Below are positions 8,410 through 17,158 of a stretch of DNA of 27,395 nt, piece by piece (position 1 is the stretch's first letter; the number at the start of each line of letters is the position of its first letter). The stretch is from JAVBNJ01 sp031551625 (GTDB lineage Bacteria > Bacteroidota > Bacteroidia > Bacteroidales > UBA932): contig JAVBNJ010000006.1 of the NCBI GenBank assembly GCA_031551625.1, positions 1 through 27,395 of the forward strand, read 5' to 3'. The notes beneath the pieces are model-generated. The model had not been told where the DNA came from. It did no database searches and saw only the letters and a program-made list of their open reading frames with translations. A program made the position numbers and the translations under genes.

Positions 8410-8699
8410 TCTGCCTGCTCTTTAGGTTGTTTGGGTTTCCAAAGAATGGCGTAGATTTCAAGGGCAAAGCCGCCCATCACTAATATCGGTGCAAGGGTAA
8501 TGCGCGTAAAGCTGAACAGCGCGGGGTTGAACACGTTGGGATCGTTGGTGCCGCCGCCCAACATGAGCAGGAAGCCCAGCACGATGAGGCCAAAGCCGAT
8601 GGCCAAAAATTTATAGTTTTGTTTGTTGATCGCAAACACTTTTTTGTCCTGTACAGGCGCTTTCGCAGTAGATTTCTGATTCTTAATTTCTGATTTCAT
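8406..8699 (-). CDS. DUF3098 family small membrane protein
   Basis: 97 residues with a charged N-terminus rich in Lys and Gln, then two transmembrane segments (about 30-48 and 66-87) joined by a loop with GGGTNDPNVFNP. This composition and its place between ftsX and uppP fit the DUF3098 family of Bacteroidota. No biochemical function is known to me; a link to the division/envelope operon is inferred from its conserved neighbours. It starts 15 bp after ftsX and overlaps uppP by 4 bp. Confidence 0.85.
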   Translation of the reverse strand: MKSEIKNQKSTAKAPVQDKKVFAINKQNYKFLAIGFGLIVLGFLLMLGGGTNDPNVFNPALFSFTRITLAPILVMGGFALEIYAILWKPKQPKEQAE

Positions 8700-8714
8700 A
8701 TTTCGTTTCTACGT

Positions 8715-9593
8715 TTAACAATATAGTGCATCGTTGTCGATGCGGATAAAACGATTGACCGAGAAGAAGGTCGATACCCAGCTGATGAGCATGCCCAGCA
8801 GCAGGATAATAACAAACAGTCCGAGAATCAAACGTCCGTCTACAAAACCCAGCAGTTCGCCGAATTCGGTTTGCAGCACATACAGCACGCCGGTAATCAA
8901 CAAAATGGCGATGAGTCCGGAAACCGCGCCCTGCAATAAACTCCGGTAGAGAAACGGCCTTCGGATAAATGCTTTGGTGGCGCCTACGAGCCGCATGGTG
9001 TTTATCAAAAAGCGTTTGGAGTGAATACTCAGGCGGATGGTGTTGTTAATTAGCACCAGCGAAATGAACAACAGCAGCACGACGAATACCAACAGCACCA
9101 GTCCGATTTTATTGATGTTCTGGTTTACCAAATCAATCAGCGAACGTTGGTACGACACTTCGCGGATATGCGGAATTTCCTGCAAGCGTTTTTCTATTGC
9201 CGCCACACTGTCAGCCGAGGCGTAGGTGGCTGTGAGCTTTGCTTCGATAGATACGGGCAGCGGATTGTAGTTGAACGCCGACATGAAGTCGGGTCCAAGC
9301 AATTGTTCCATTTCTTCGGCAGCCTGTTCTTTCGAGATGTATTTTGTTTGACGAACGAATGGTGCAGCGTCCAATTGTTTACGCACCCATGCGGCATCGG
9401 CTTCGCTGGTGCCTTCGGCTAGAATAATAGATAAACTCAAATTCTCTTTAAAAAATACAGACAAGCGGTGCGCGTTGAGCAGCATGATGCCTGCCGACCC
9501 CAGCAGAAACAGCACCAATGCAATACTGATAACCGACGATACGTAGGAGCTACGCAGCCGGGAAGTAATTATTCGTTGTTCGCGCCGTGCCAT
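8715..9593 (-). CDS. ftsX: Cell-division ABC-type membrane protein FtsX
   Basis: 292 residues. FtsX is the membrane partner of the ATPase FtsE and controls septal peptidoglycan hydrolases. It shows the family layout: one N-terminal transmembrane helix (about 20-42), a periplasmic domain (about 45-165) with LSIILAEGTSEADA, then three helices including the stretch INTMRLVGATKAFIRRPF that precedes the last two helices. The start at 9593 follows a Bacteroidota -7 box. It heads the operon with DUF3098 and uppP. ftsE is not adjacent, as is usual in this phylum. Confidence 0.93.
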   Translation of the reverse strand: MARREQRIITSRLRSSYVSSVISIALVLFLLGSAGIMLLNAHRLSVFFKENLSLSIILAEGTSEADAAWVRKQLDAAPFVRQTKYISKEQAAEEMEQLLGPDFMSAFNYNPLPVSIEAKLTATYASADSVAAIEKRLQEIPHIREVSYQRSLIDLVNQNINKIGLVLLVFVVLLLFISLVLINNTIRLSIHSKRFLINTMRLVGATKAFIRRPFLYRSLLQGAVSGLIAILLITGVLYVLQTEFGELLGFVDGRLILGLFVIILLLGMLISWVSTFFSVNRFIRIDNDALYC

Positions 9594-9611
9594 AAAATTT
9601 GTTACAAGTTA

Positions 9612-9619
9612 CAAAGGTA
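9612..9619 (-). promoter_or_regulatory. -7 promoter box of the ftsX operon
   Basis: Read on the - strand this is TACCTTTG, an exact TAnnTTTG match, 18 nt before the ftsX ATG and 28 nt after the macroglobulin gene ends. The -33 element is not clear. It suggests ftsX has its own promoter although the upstream gene runs in the same direction. Confidence 0.45.
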
Positions 9620-9646
9620 CAAAAAAGTTGTGATTACGGCGCTGTT

Positions 9647-12600
9647 TTACTCAATAACTATTTTCAATCCGTTTACCCAATGGCGTTCTTCTTGCGTATA
9701 GTATAGATAGCCCGATGAGGCTGCTCCTATATATGTTCCCGGAATGTCGCCCTTGAGGTCAAGGTTGATTGTTCTTGTTTCGCTGGGACCCATTTCGCGA
9801 TAGTACAGTGCCAAGCGGTTATCGAGGATTTCGTAAAAATCAAACACGCCTTTTTCCTGCAATTCTTTTAGTTGCCACGGCTGTGCACTAAGCCCCGCCG
9901 GAATGCCGATAACGGCCATACTCATGGGTTGTCCAACGGCCTTGGTGTTTTGTAGTTTTATATTCAATCGTACGGTTTCGTTTTGTTTCATTTTTGTTTG
10001 AGACAGCGTAGTTGTCAACCGCAGTGGGCATTTTCCGGAGCTTTCGGGTATATAAGTGTTCCACTGTATAATCACAGAATAGGGTGTTGTGCTTTCTGCA
10101 TTATCAAACTTCACGGAAATAGTGTTCGTGCCGGTTGTGTTTATGCTTTTAACAAAGCCGGTATTTACAATCGATGATTTTGTTTTTTCGTTAAATATAA
10201 AATCATACTTTGTATTGTTGACTAATAGGGTCATGTGTCCGGCTGTTGCTTTTTGTTGCATTATGGCATAATCGGTTAAGGCTTGTAGTGATAATGCGGT
10301 AGCTTGGGTAGAGCCATAGCCGTAGTAAGAGCGTTTCGATGTAATATAATTTATGCATTTTTCCACTACCGCCCAGTTGGGGTTATCGGCTCGTATAAGT
10401 GCGATAGCCCAAAGCGCAGTGGTTTCGGTTGGTAGCAAAGAACCATAAACAATGGATGACTCTGCTTTCAAGTTCGCGAATCCATTAGCTGTAGCATGGT
10501 TAAATAAAGTTACCAGTTTATTGTAATCGGCAGTATGGTTCATCTTGGCTGCCGCATTGGCCATAAGCGCCATGCGGTACATGTCTTTGCTTTGTAACGC
10601 TTCCTCCAGTGCATGTGTATATGCTTGCTCATCGGCTTGCCCTATTTCGGCTAGCGCATAAGCAATATAGGCATTATTTACCACTTCAGGCGCAGCCGAA
10701 AAGCCATATTTGCCGCGATTTTGCTTATAGGTTCCATCGTCGTTCCGTCGATTTTTCAGGAAATTAATAGCCCGTTCAATCATTTTGGTATTTACATTGA
10801 TACCCAATTTTTTCATCTCATAAAATTCAATCAATCCGTATGCTGTTAGCACCTCGTGCCCGGGCGAGCCGCCGTACCATTCGAATCCACCGCCACTACT
10901 TTCGTAGGCTGCAAGTTTAGCGTATCCGTTTTTGATATATTGCATGGCTTTTTTGCGCGTTGTTTCATCGCCTTGTCCGGTGGCGTTCATCAGTTGCATG
11001 ACAAAAATATTCGGAAATGTAGCTGATGACACCTGTTCAAAGCAACCGTAAGGCTCCCGCAAAATAGATTGCGTGGCTGCTATCAACTCATCGAGTGTGT
11101 TGATGTGTAGCATCGCAGTGCCTTGTAGAGTGCCAGGCTCCATATCTTCTATTGCAAATTGTCCCGATTTTTCCATGTCTCTTCCGGAAAGGTTGTAACT
11201 GTGCGGGAATCCGATGGGGTATACGGCGAGGTTGTGTTTTATCACATCGCTAAATTCCGGATGCTTCAGCCTAATATCGATAGGGAACAATCCCTGTTGC
11301 CCATTACTTACTATGGTAAATATTACTACTTCGGAGGTTTCGGGAGCTATACTTCGTTGCATACTTAGTAGACTAATTGCTTTCAGCGCTTGCGGAACGG
11401 TAAGGTGTACGGTGGGGCGTAGCGTGTTTTTTGTATTGTTCCGAATACTTACAGGAATGCGCAGTGTGTCGGCAAAGCTCAAATAGTTTGGCAACTTGGC
11501 ATCCAGTGAAAGCGGCAGTTGGGTTGAATAGGTATGTTCCGTACGGCCAATCAATCCGTTGCCGGCCACTCCTTCGGCTGTGATACGGAAAGCGGAAGTG
11601 GCATCGTTGTTGAAGAACGAGAAGGTTGCCAGTCCATCTTTACCGGTGGTTATCCTGTTTTTCCAATAAACTGTGGTACGAAAATCCTGGCGAATGCTAT
11701 CGCTGTTTGTTTTTATGCGAGGTACTAATTCGTAATAATCTTTGGAAAAATAATATGCGCGGTCTTTTTTGCTTGGAAGCATTAATGCATTATATTGTTC
11801 ATCTTCTTTTTTAGAGTGATAGGGCGAGTAGTAATTTCCATAGCTGCCCGAATAACCGGTTGCAACAACGATTACACCGTTGGCTCCTCGCGAACCATAG
11901 ATAGATGTGGCTTCGGCATCTTTCCATACACTTATAGTTTTTATATTATTGGGGTTGACACTACTGAAAGTACGTTGGTCGGCCGGAACGCCGTCTATTA
12001 CATATAAAGGTTCTGAAGAATTGTTGAGAGAACCTATGCCACGAATGCGGATGTTCATATCCGGATAAACATTCGAACTTTGGGGTTGTATAAGTACTCC
12101 GGCAACTTGTCCGGCCAGTGCTGATGGTAGGCTTCCTACATCAATATTCGATGATTGCATGATTGCAACAACATCTGTTAGGTTATTTTTTTTAAAAGAT
12201 CCATAATTTGTTACTACAATTTCGTCAAGCAGAGGTCCGGACAAGGCGTCACTCTCGTCTTCATAAAATATGGGCGACTTTTGGATAATAGAATGTTTAG
12301 CTTCATAGTTCCACGTTTTTTCTACGTTTGTTTTCAGTTCGGTATTGTTTTTACCGGATTCTTCTTGTTTTTCCACAGTGGCGTCGCTAACAGGAGTATT
12401 CGCTTTTGGTATACTACCTGCAATTTCTTGCTCTGCTGCCAATTCTTGTAATTTCTTTTGCACATTTATGCCTGTTTGTACGCTGGCCGGTTGCTTACTT
12501 TGCAAGATAATGCGATTCGGTTTTTTTGTATATAGTATAGTGGTTGCATTGGGATCTATGTTGAAAAAAGCAAATTGGCCTTCTTTTGTTGTTGTTACTT

Positions 12601-14353
12601 TTAGCGCTCGTTTTTGTTCAGTAGCTTCTATCAAAATAACCTCGGCTTGTACCGGTTTTCCATTTTTGTTGACCACCAACCCATATACGTTGTTTGTACG
12701 GCCTTCAGCCGGTGTCCTTATTTTATCTTTGTTTGTAAGTACATCGTTCCACGAAAAACGGCGCCAGCCGTGCGTGAGTAACAGGTAATCAATAGCCGCT
12801 GCCGATTTTTCTTCCTTTTTGTTGAAGTAAAACGACGGCTCGTGAATTTTCCCATGCAGTTCCGAAGATAATAACAAGTATGTTAAAATATTATCTTGCT
12901 TGTCGTCGGCCATGGTTAGCAGCTGTTCGTCAACAACAGCCATCGACAGGTTAGCTGTAATGGGGAGCCCGTTCTCGTCTTTTGTGCTGATGGTTGCCTT
13001 TACCGTTTCGTCGGGTTGGTAGAATTGCTTATCGGTAGTTATTTCTATGTTAATGTGCTTATCGGGATTTACCAGCACCAGCCGTTCGCATTGGGGTTGG
13101 CCGGTTACATCAAAAAGTGTGGCAACAGCAATTCCTGCCGGTAGCGCTTGTGTTTCGCAAGTAATAATGTTTTCTCCTTGTTGCAAGGATAATGTTTTAG
13201 TTTGGTAGGGGATACCATGTACTTGACTAACCAGGTAGGCATTCGTTTTGGTAGGCGATACTATGCGCCAAGTGATGCTTGTTGAATCGTGGCTCTTCAA
13301 ATTCATAGCGTAGCCTTGGGGTGCGCATTCGGGTAGATAGCGAAGCGTCTCGTTCCCTTTCGGGCGCAGAATGCGGGCGGCATAGCGCTTTCCGCTTTCG
13401 GGAGTCATTTCGAATGTGCCCATGCCAAAATGGAAGCTTTCGAACCCGGCGACTTTACGGCCTTGTTCGTCTACAATTTCGCCGCTCACATCAGCGCCTT
13501 TTCCGAATTCGTTGAGCGCTTCGAATGCCATACGTTGTGGTACACCGCTGATCCACGTTCCACCTTCGGGATAAAATGTCAAATCAATTTTATTGAGTAC
13601 AATCGGGATGGCGCGCGACACTGATTCTTCGATACCTTGATACGTAACAATGGCTTGCAGCAACCCGTCGGGCGAGTCCAATGTTTCGGGCAAGAGGAAT
13701 TTCAACAACGCTTTCCCTTCGGCATTGGTAGTGCTTGTGAACTCTGTGTATGCATTACCGGCAATGCGCACTTTCACTTTTATCAGTGCATCTATTGCTT
13801 TTTCGTTTTTCAGGTCGGTTACTTCCAGTTTGGCGGTTACTTCATCGCCGGGGCCGTAGGCTTTTTTCTCGAAATCGGGTTTGAGCAGCAACCGCGGTGT
13901 AATCACTTTTTGTACTTGAATCTCTTTGGTAAACGTGCGGTCTTCGCCAAAGTTGGTCATCCAACTAGTGTATCCTTTGATGATGTAAATACCACCGGCC
14001 ATTTTTTCGTCGAGAAAAAATTCGCCACCGGCCATACCGTCAACTGCCGTTAACGTGAGTTTTTTGGCCAAACTGCCTTTTGGGTCGTAGAGTTCGGCAT
14101 ACACCACTTCGCTTATTTGCGAGGGTTCGCCGGTTGATGCATCGGGAAGGAATGTGTTGAAGAAAATATATTCGCCCGGTTGGTAAAGCGTTTTATCGGT
14201 TTGAATATAAACTTTCTCTTCGGCATTGCGGATTAAGTATTTTTCCAGGGCGGTTCTTATTTTTGTCAGTTCGTCGCCGGTAGCCAGCGCAAACGATGCA
14301 GTAATAATGAATCCTAAAGGCAACAGCAGGTAGTTATATAAACGAGTTTTCAT
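9647..14353 (-). CDS. Thioester alpha-2-macroglobulin-like protein with an embedded TonB plug domain
   Basis: 1568 residues. Signal peptide with a signal-peptidase-I-like site (ASFALA before TGD, about residue 25) and no lipobox, so periplasmic or outer-membrane associated. Order of parts: MG2-like domain starting VYIQTDKTLYQPGEYIFF (about 48-150); further macroglobulin domains to about 430; bait-region-domain-like part with LSMAVVDEQLL and LLLTHGWRRFSW (about 435-540); carboxypeptidase-regulatory-like domain (about 553-625); low-complexity Glu/Lys/Asn linker (about 630-707); complete SusC-type plug (about 708-833); A2M/MG7-like domain (about 870-950); thioester domain with GCFEQ at 1103-1107 inside REPYGCFEQ, and alpha-toroid repeats to about 1365; C-terminal MG domain. 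An intact thioester implies covalent capture of a target. The gene begins 25 bp after a plugless SusC-like barrel, suggesting that its plug serves that barrel. Domain calls are strong; the function is inferred. Confidence 0.88.
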   Translation of the reverse strand: MKTRLYNYLLLPLGFIITASFALATGDELTKIRTALEKYLIRNAEEKVYIQTDKTLYQPGEYIFFNTFLPDASTGEPSQISEVVYAELYDPKGSLAKKLTLTAVDGMAGGEFFLDEKMAGGIYIIKGYTSWMTNFGEDRTFTKEIQVQKVITPRLLLKPDFEKKAYGPGDEVTAKLEVTDLKNEKAIDALIKVKVRIAGNAYTEFTSTTNAEGKALLKFLLPETLDSPDGLLQAIVTYQGIEESVSRAIPIVLNKIDLTFYPEGGTWISGVPQRMAFEALNEFGKGADVSGEIVDEQGRKVAGFESFHFGMGTFEMTPESGKRYAARILRPKGNETLRYLPECAPQGYAMNLKSHDSTSITWRIVSPTKTNAYLVSQVHGIPYQTKTLSLQQGENIITCETQALPAGIAVATLFDVTGQPQCERLVLVNPDKHINIEITTDKQFYQPDETVKATISTKDENGLPITANLSMAVVDEQLLTMADDKQDNILTYLLLSSELHGKIHEPSFYFNKKEEKSAAAIDYLLLTHGWRRFSWNDVLTNKDKIRTPAEGRTNNVYGLVVNKNGKPVQAEVILIEATEQKRALKVTTTKEGQFAFFNIDPNATTILYTKKPNRIILQSKQPASVQTGINVQKKLQELAAEQEIAGSIPKANTPVSDATVEKQEESGKNNTELKTNVEKTWNYEAKHSIIQKSPIFYEDESDALSGPLLDEIVVTNYGSFKKNNLTDVVAIMQSSNIDVGSLPSALAGQVAGVLIQPQSSNVYPDMNIRIRGIGSLNNSSEPLYVIDGVPADQRTFSSVNPNNIKTISVWKDAEATSIYGSRGANGVIVVATGYSGSYGNYYSPYHSKKEDEQYNALMLPSKKDRAYYFSKDYYELVPRIKTNSDSIRQDFRTTVYWKNRITTGKDGLATFSFFNNDATSAFRITAEGVAGNGLIGRTEHTYSTQLPLSLDAKLPNYLSFADTLRIPVSIRNNTKNTLRPTVHLTVPQALKAISLLSMQRSIAPETSEVVIFTIVSNGQQGLFPIDIRLKHPEFSDVIKHNLAVYPIGFPHSYNLSGRDMEKSGQFAIEDMEPGTLQGTAMLHINTLDELIAATQSILREPYGCFEQVSSATFPNIFVMQLMNATGQGDETTRKKAMQYIKNGYAKLAAYESSGGGFEWYGGSPGHEVLTAYGLIEFYEMKKLGINVNTKMIERAINFLKNRRNDDGTYKQNRGKYGFSAAPEVVNNAYIAYALAEIGQADEQAYTHALEEALQSKDMYRMALMANAAAKMNHTADYNKLVTLFNHATANGFANLKAESSIVYGSLLPTETTALWAIALIRADNPNWAVVEKCINYITSKRSYYGYGSTQATALSLQALTDYAIMQQKATAGHMTLLVNNTKYDFIFNEKTKSSIVNTGFVKSINTTGTNTISVKFDNAESTTPYSVIIQWNTYIPESSGKCPLRLTTTLSQTKMKQNETVRLNIKLQNTKAVGQPMSMAVIGIPAGLSAQPWQLKELQEKGVFDFYEILDNRLALYYREMGPSETRTINLDLKGDIPGTYIGAASSGYLYYTQEERHWVNGLKIVIE
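11855..12232 (-). other. SusC-type TonB plug domain inside the macroglobulin
   Basis: Residues about 708-833 of the 9647-14353 protein. All landmarks of a SusC plug occur in order: LLDEIVVTNYG, then ALAGQVAGVLI, IRIRGIGSLN, PLYVIDGVP (782-790), the NNIKTISVWKDAEAT stretch, and YGSRGANGVIVV. In ordinary SusC proteins this block precedes the barrel in the same chain. Here the chain continues into an A2M domain instead, and the barrel is encoded by the adjacent gene. Confidence 0.9.
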
Positions 14354-14378
14354 AAGTCAAAAGATTGGTAAAAGTGAT

Positions 14379-17045
14379 TTAATAATTACGCAGGTTTAAC
14401 TTTAATGTAAACAAGTAGCCACGCACACTTGGAATGTTGAACAAGTCGAGCCCCGAAGCCAACGGATAATTGAACAACGTAGAAGAGGGATCGGCCCCTT
14501 TATATTTTGTAAAAAGCAGCAGGTTATTGGCCGAGAGTCCAACTGTAAGGCCTTTCAAAAAACGAGTATGCACCCTAAATTCGTATTCTAAACTGATGTT
14601 TGACAGGCGGACAAAAGATGCATCGCAAATGTACTCTTCACCCACTCCCGCAGCCCCATAACGTACCCAACGGTTTTGCTCGACCGGCAAAGCGGGGTTG
14701 TAAAAATCGACCGGCGTGCTGTTGATGGTGCCACCCGTGGTAACACCATCAAAGATGTAGCCTTTTGTATTGCGCAAGTCGGCTGTGGTTTGCGACATGC
14801 CAAAGCAGTCGAGTGTGGCAGCTGTACCATTCCACTTGTCGCCTCCTTTGCTGAATTCGAAAGCAAAACTAAAATGCAAGCCGCGCCAATGGAGATAAGG
14901 AGCAATGCCTGCCGTCCAATCGGGCGTGGGGTCGCCTATTTGACTATGCTCGTAATTGACCAACGGAAACCCATCGCTGCCGATAATCCGGTTGCCTTGT
15001 GCATCGCGTAGCCAGGAGGTGCCGTAAATAGCGCCTACCGGGTTGCCACCCTGCAAGCCGGTAGAGATATTGCTGAATCCTGCTACAGGAATATATTCGT
15101 CGTTTACGGTTGATTGTACCTTGTTGGTGTAAGTTGCCCAGGTAAGCCGGGTGCCATATTGTAAGGCATGGGTATGAAAATCCAATGTGGCAGAAATATC
15201 CCACCCGTAATTTTTTACCTGAGCTACATTGTTCAGCACAAATTCACTCGACGAAAACACAGGTGCTATAAAGTTGCAAGTTGTATTATTAAAATAATTT
15301 ACAGAGAACATCAAGTTTCCAGAATAATAATATCCGTAATCAAACCGTGTTTGAAAATTAATACCGGTATTGTATTCCACAGCTGTTTCGGGAGCAAGAC
15401 CAGATGGGAAATAGATTTCATTGCCTTCGTAATACTGATTGTATTGCCACGATGGCAATAGCGTTGAACGCACCGGCGAGTTATAGACCAAGGGGGCTTC
15501 GCGGATAGTTTTTCCAGCATCGAAATAAATATTCAAGTGATCTAAATCGTACCACCAATCGCCAATAAATTCTTGCAAGAAAAAAACAATTTTAGCGAAA
15601 GGGAAAAAATTTGTATAAGTATCGGCCTTTGCTGTGTTGCTGAAATAGTGTTTACCTGCTAGATTTACGGTAAGCCACGAGTTGGAGTAAGGAAGTTCAA
15701 AACCATATTTCAATTCATGCGATGTACGTGCATTACTATAGTCGTGTGGTTGTATAAATTGTGCCTTTGCTATATTTCCATAATCGGCGGAAGAAAATCC
15801 AAATCCATTTTGAATGGCATAATCTTCGTTGGCATAGCTCAACAAATAATCAGCATATATTTTTATAGTTTCTTCAAATCTATAACTTGGTGCAAAATGC
15901 AATCCTGCCGATGTCCGGTTCCGGGTACTTACCGATAAGCGCCCGGTATTGTAGGCTGCAAACCCCGGCAGGGTGCCGTTCGTGGTGTTATCAGTGAGGT
16001 ATTGAAAGAACCCTTCTAAAGGAGCTTCAAAATAGTTGTATGCCCAATTGTCGAATCTGTTTAGATAGCTAATTTTGGCCGTAACCAAAAAATCAGTGTG
16101 TTTTTCTTTATCAGGTAAAGTTGCTAATAACCCATAGGGATTGTCGACTACTCCCGGAGCCGAGCTGCGTATGGCACCCGACGGAAGTTGCCAGGCTTCG
16201 GTACCCGACACTGCATCATGGGCGCTCAGACCATTCCGGTTATCGAACGTTGGCGGTGTACTAAGCAAGGAACCTATAACCGAACTCAAATTCGCTCCGC
16301 GGTTCGCCAAGCGGTCTTCCGAGGAATTATAAGACACTTTTGTCTCCATCCGGAAATGATCATTGATTGCGATATTTTTGAATGCCAGCGAAGCGTAGTA
16401 GTTCGTAAAATCGGCATTGCGAATAACACTGTTTCGCAACTTTTGCCCGACATTGATTTCCGAATAAGCTGTTTTTCCGATGAACGGTAGCAATACTTGC
16501 AAATTATTGCTGGTAGAAAATCCGGTGCAAAAAAAATTATCTGTGTTATATGCTTGAGCAGGAATACCATTGCCGGTTCCTGCAAGTACCAACCGCCCGT
16601 TTTTATCATACTCGTAGACCGACCCGTCGTACTCCAAAGTACGAATAGCCGGTCCCCATGTGAAAATCTCGCCTGTTTCGGGACCCCGCCATTGGAGGCT
16701 ACCACCTGACGAGCGCCCCTGTGCATATTGGTTTTGTGTAGCCGCCAGCCCTGTTTGCGTTTCAAATCCGGTAAATGAACTGAATTGAATAGCAAAAGAT
16801 GGTACGTATTTATTATACGGATAGGTTCTTATTTCTATACTATCGCCTTTGAACCGGATGTCATAAACAGAGTTATACCTATCGTAAACATAGTAGGCAT
16901 GCATTACCGTATCTTTTGAAAATGTAGCAATGCCATTACCGGGGTTTTCTTTTGCTGCTGTGCTTTGTGCTTTCAGCGGAATGGGTTGACCCATTAACAC
17001 AAGCAAACTGCAAAGCAACAGGTAGAAAAACAATGTACGTTTCAT
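14379..17045 (-). CDS. SusC-like TonB-dependent beta-barrel lacking a plug domain
   Basis: 888 residues. Signal peptide about 1-27 (ends LKAQ). The body is a SusC/RagA-type outer-membrane barrel: SFTGFETQTGL (90-100), TWGPAIRTLEYDG (129-141), YNTDNFFCTG (166-175), GNPVGAIYG (667-675), GDPTPDW (704-710), KGGDKWNGT (733-741), SFVRLSNISLEYEF (810-823) and a closing strand GYLFTLKLNL. SusC proteins normally carry a carboxypeptidase-regulatory domain and a ~120-residue plug before the barrel. Here only about 60 unfamiliar residues (28-90) separate signal peptide and barrel, and YVIDG- or IRIRG-type plug motifs are absent. The frame is intact, so this is not simple decay. No SusD gene is adjacent. 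The next gene, 25 bp downstream, contains the missing kind of plug. Substrate unknown. Confidence 0.88.
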   Translation of the reverse strand: MKRTLFFYLLLCSLLVLMGQPIPLKAQSTAAKENPGNGIATFSKDTVMHAYYVYDRYNSVYDIRFKGDSIEIRTYPYNKYVPSFAIQFSSFTGFETQTGLAATQNQYAQGRSSGGSLQWRGPETGEIFTWGPAIRTLEYDGSVYEYDKNGRLVLAGTGNGIPAQAYNTDNFFCTGFSTSNNLQVLLPFIGKTAYSEINVGQKLRNSVIRNADFTNYYASLAFKNIAINDHFRMETKVSYNSSEDRLANRGANLSSVIGSLLSTPPTFDNRNGLSAHDAVSGTEAWQLPSGAIRSSAPGVVDNPYGLLATLPDKEKHTDFLVTAKISYLNRFDNWAYNYFEAPLEGFFQYLTDNTTNGTLPGFAAYNTGRLSVSTRNRTSAGLHFAPSYRFEETIKIYADYLLSYANEDYAIQNGFGFSSADYGNIAKAQFIQPHDYSNARTSHELKYGFELPYSNSWLTVNLAGKHYFSNTAKADTYTNFFPFAKIVFFLQEFIGDWWYDLDHLNIYFDAGKTIREAPLVYNSPVRSTLLPSWQYNQYYEGNEIYFPSGLAPETAVEYNTGINFQTRFDYGYYYSGNLMFSVNYFNNTTCNFIAPVFSSSEFVLNNVAQVKNYGWDISATLDFHTHALQYGTRLTWATYTNKVQSTVNDEYIPVAGFSNISTGLQGGNPVGAIYGTSWLRDAQGNRIIGSDGFPLVNYEHSQIGDPTPDWTAGIAPYLHWRGLHFSFAFEFSKGGDKWNGTAATLDCFGMSQTTADLRNTKGYIFDGVTTGGTINSTPVDFYNPALPVEQNRWVRYGAAGVGEEYICDASFVRLSNISLEYEFRVHTRFLKGLTVGLSANNLLLFTKYKGADPSSTLFNYPLASGLDLFNIPSVRGYLFTLKLNLRNY

Positions 17046-17158
17046 AGTAGGTTGGTTTAATCAATTTACCTTATAGATTTCATAAAACGGAAAATTCCAT
17101 AAAGCAGTGCAAAAATAATTATAAAAGCACTAATTTAAATTGACGAAACGTTATTTTT

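Noticed and set aside
14379..17045. The barrel gene as a degraded SusC pseudogene
   Set aside because: It has a clean signal peptide, an uninterrupted 888-residue frame and conserved barrel motifs to the final strand, and the plug occurs in the adjacent gene.
17046..17158. Promoter for the plugless barrel gene
   Set aside because: A TTTG exists on the - strand at 17110-17113, but no acceptable TAnnTTTG box lies at the right distance, so it was not called.
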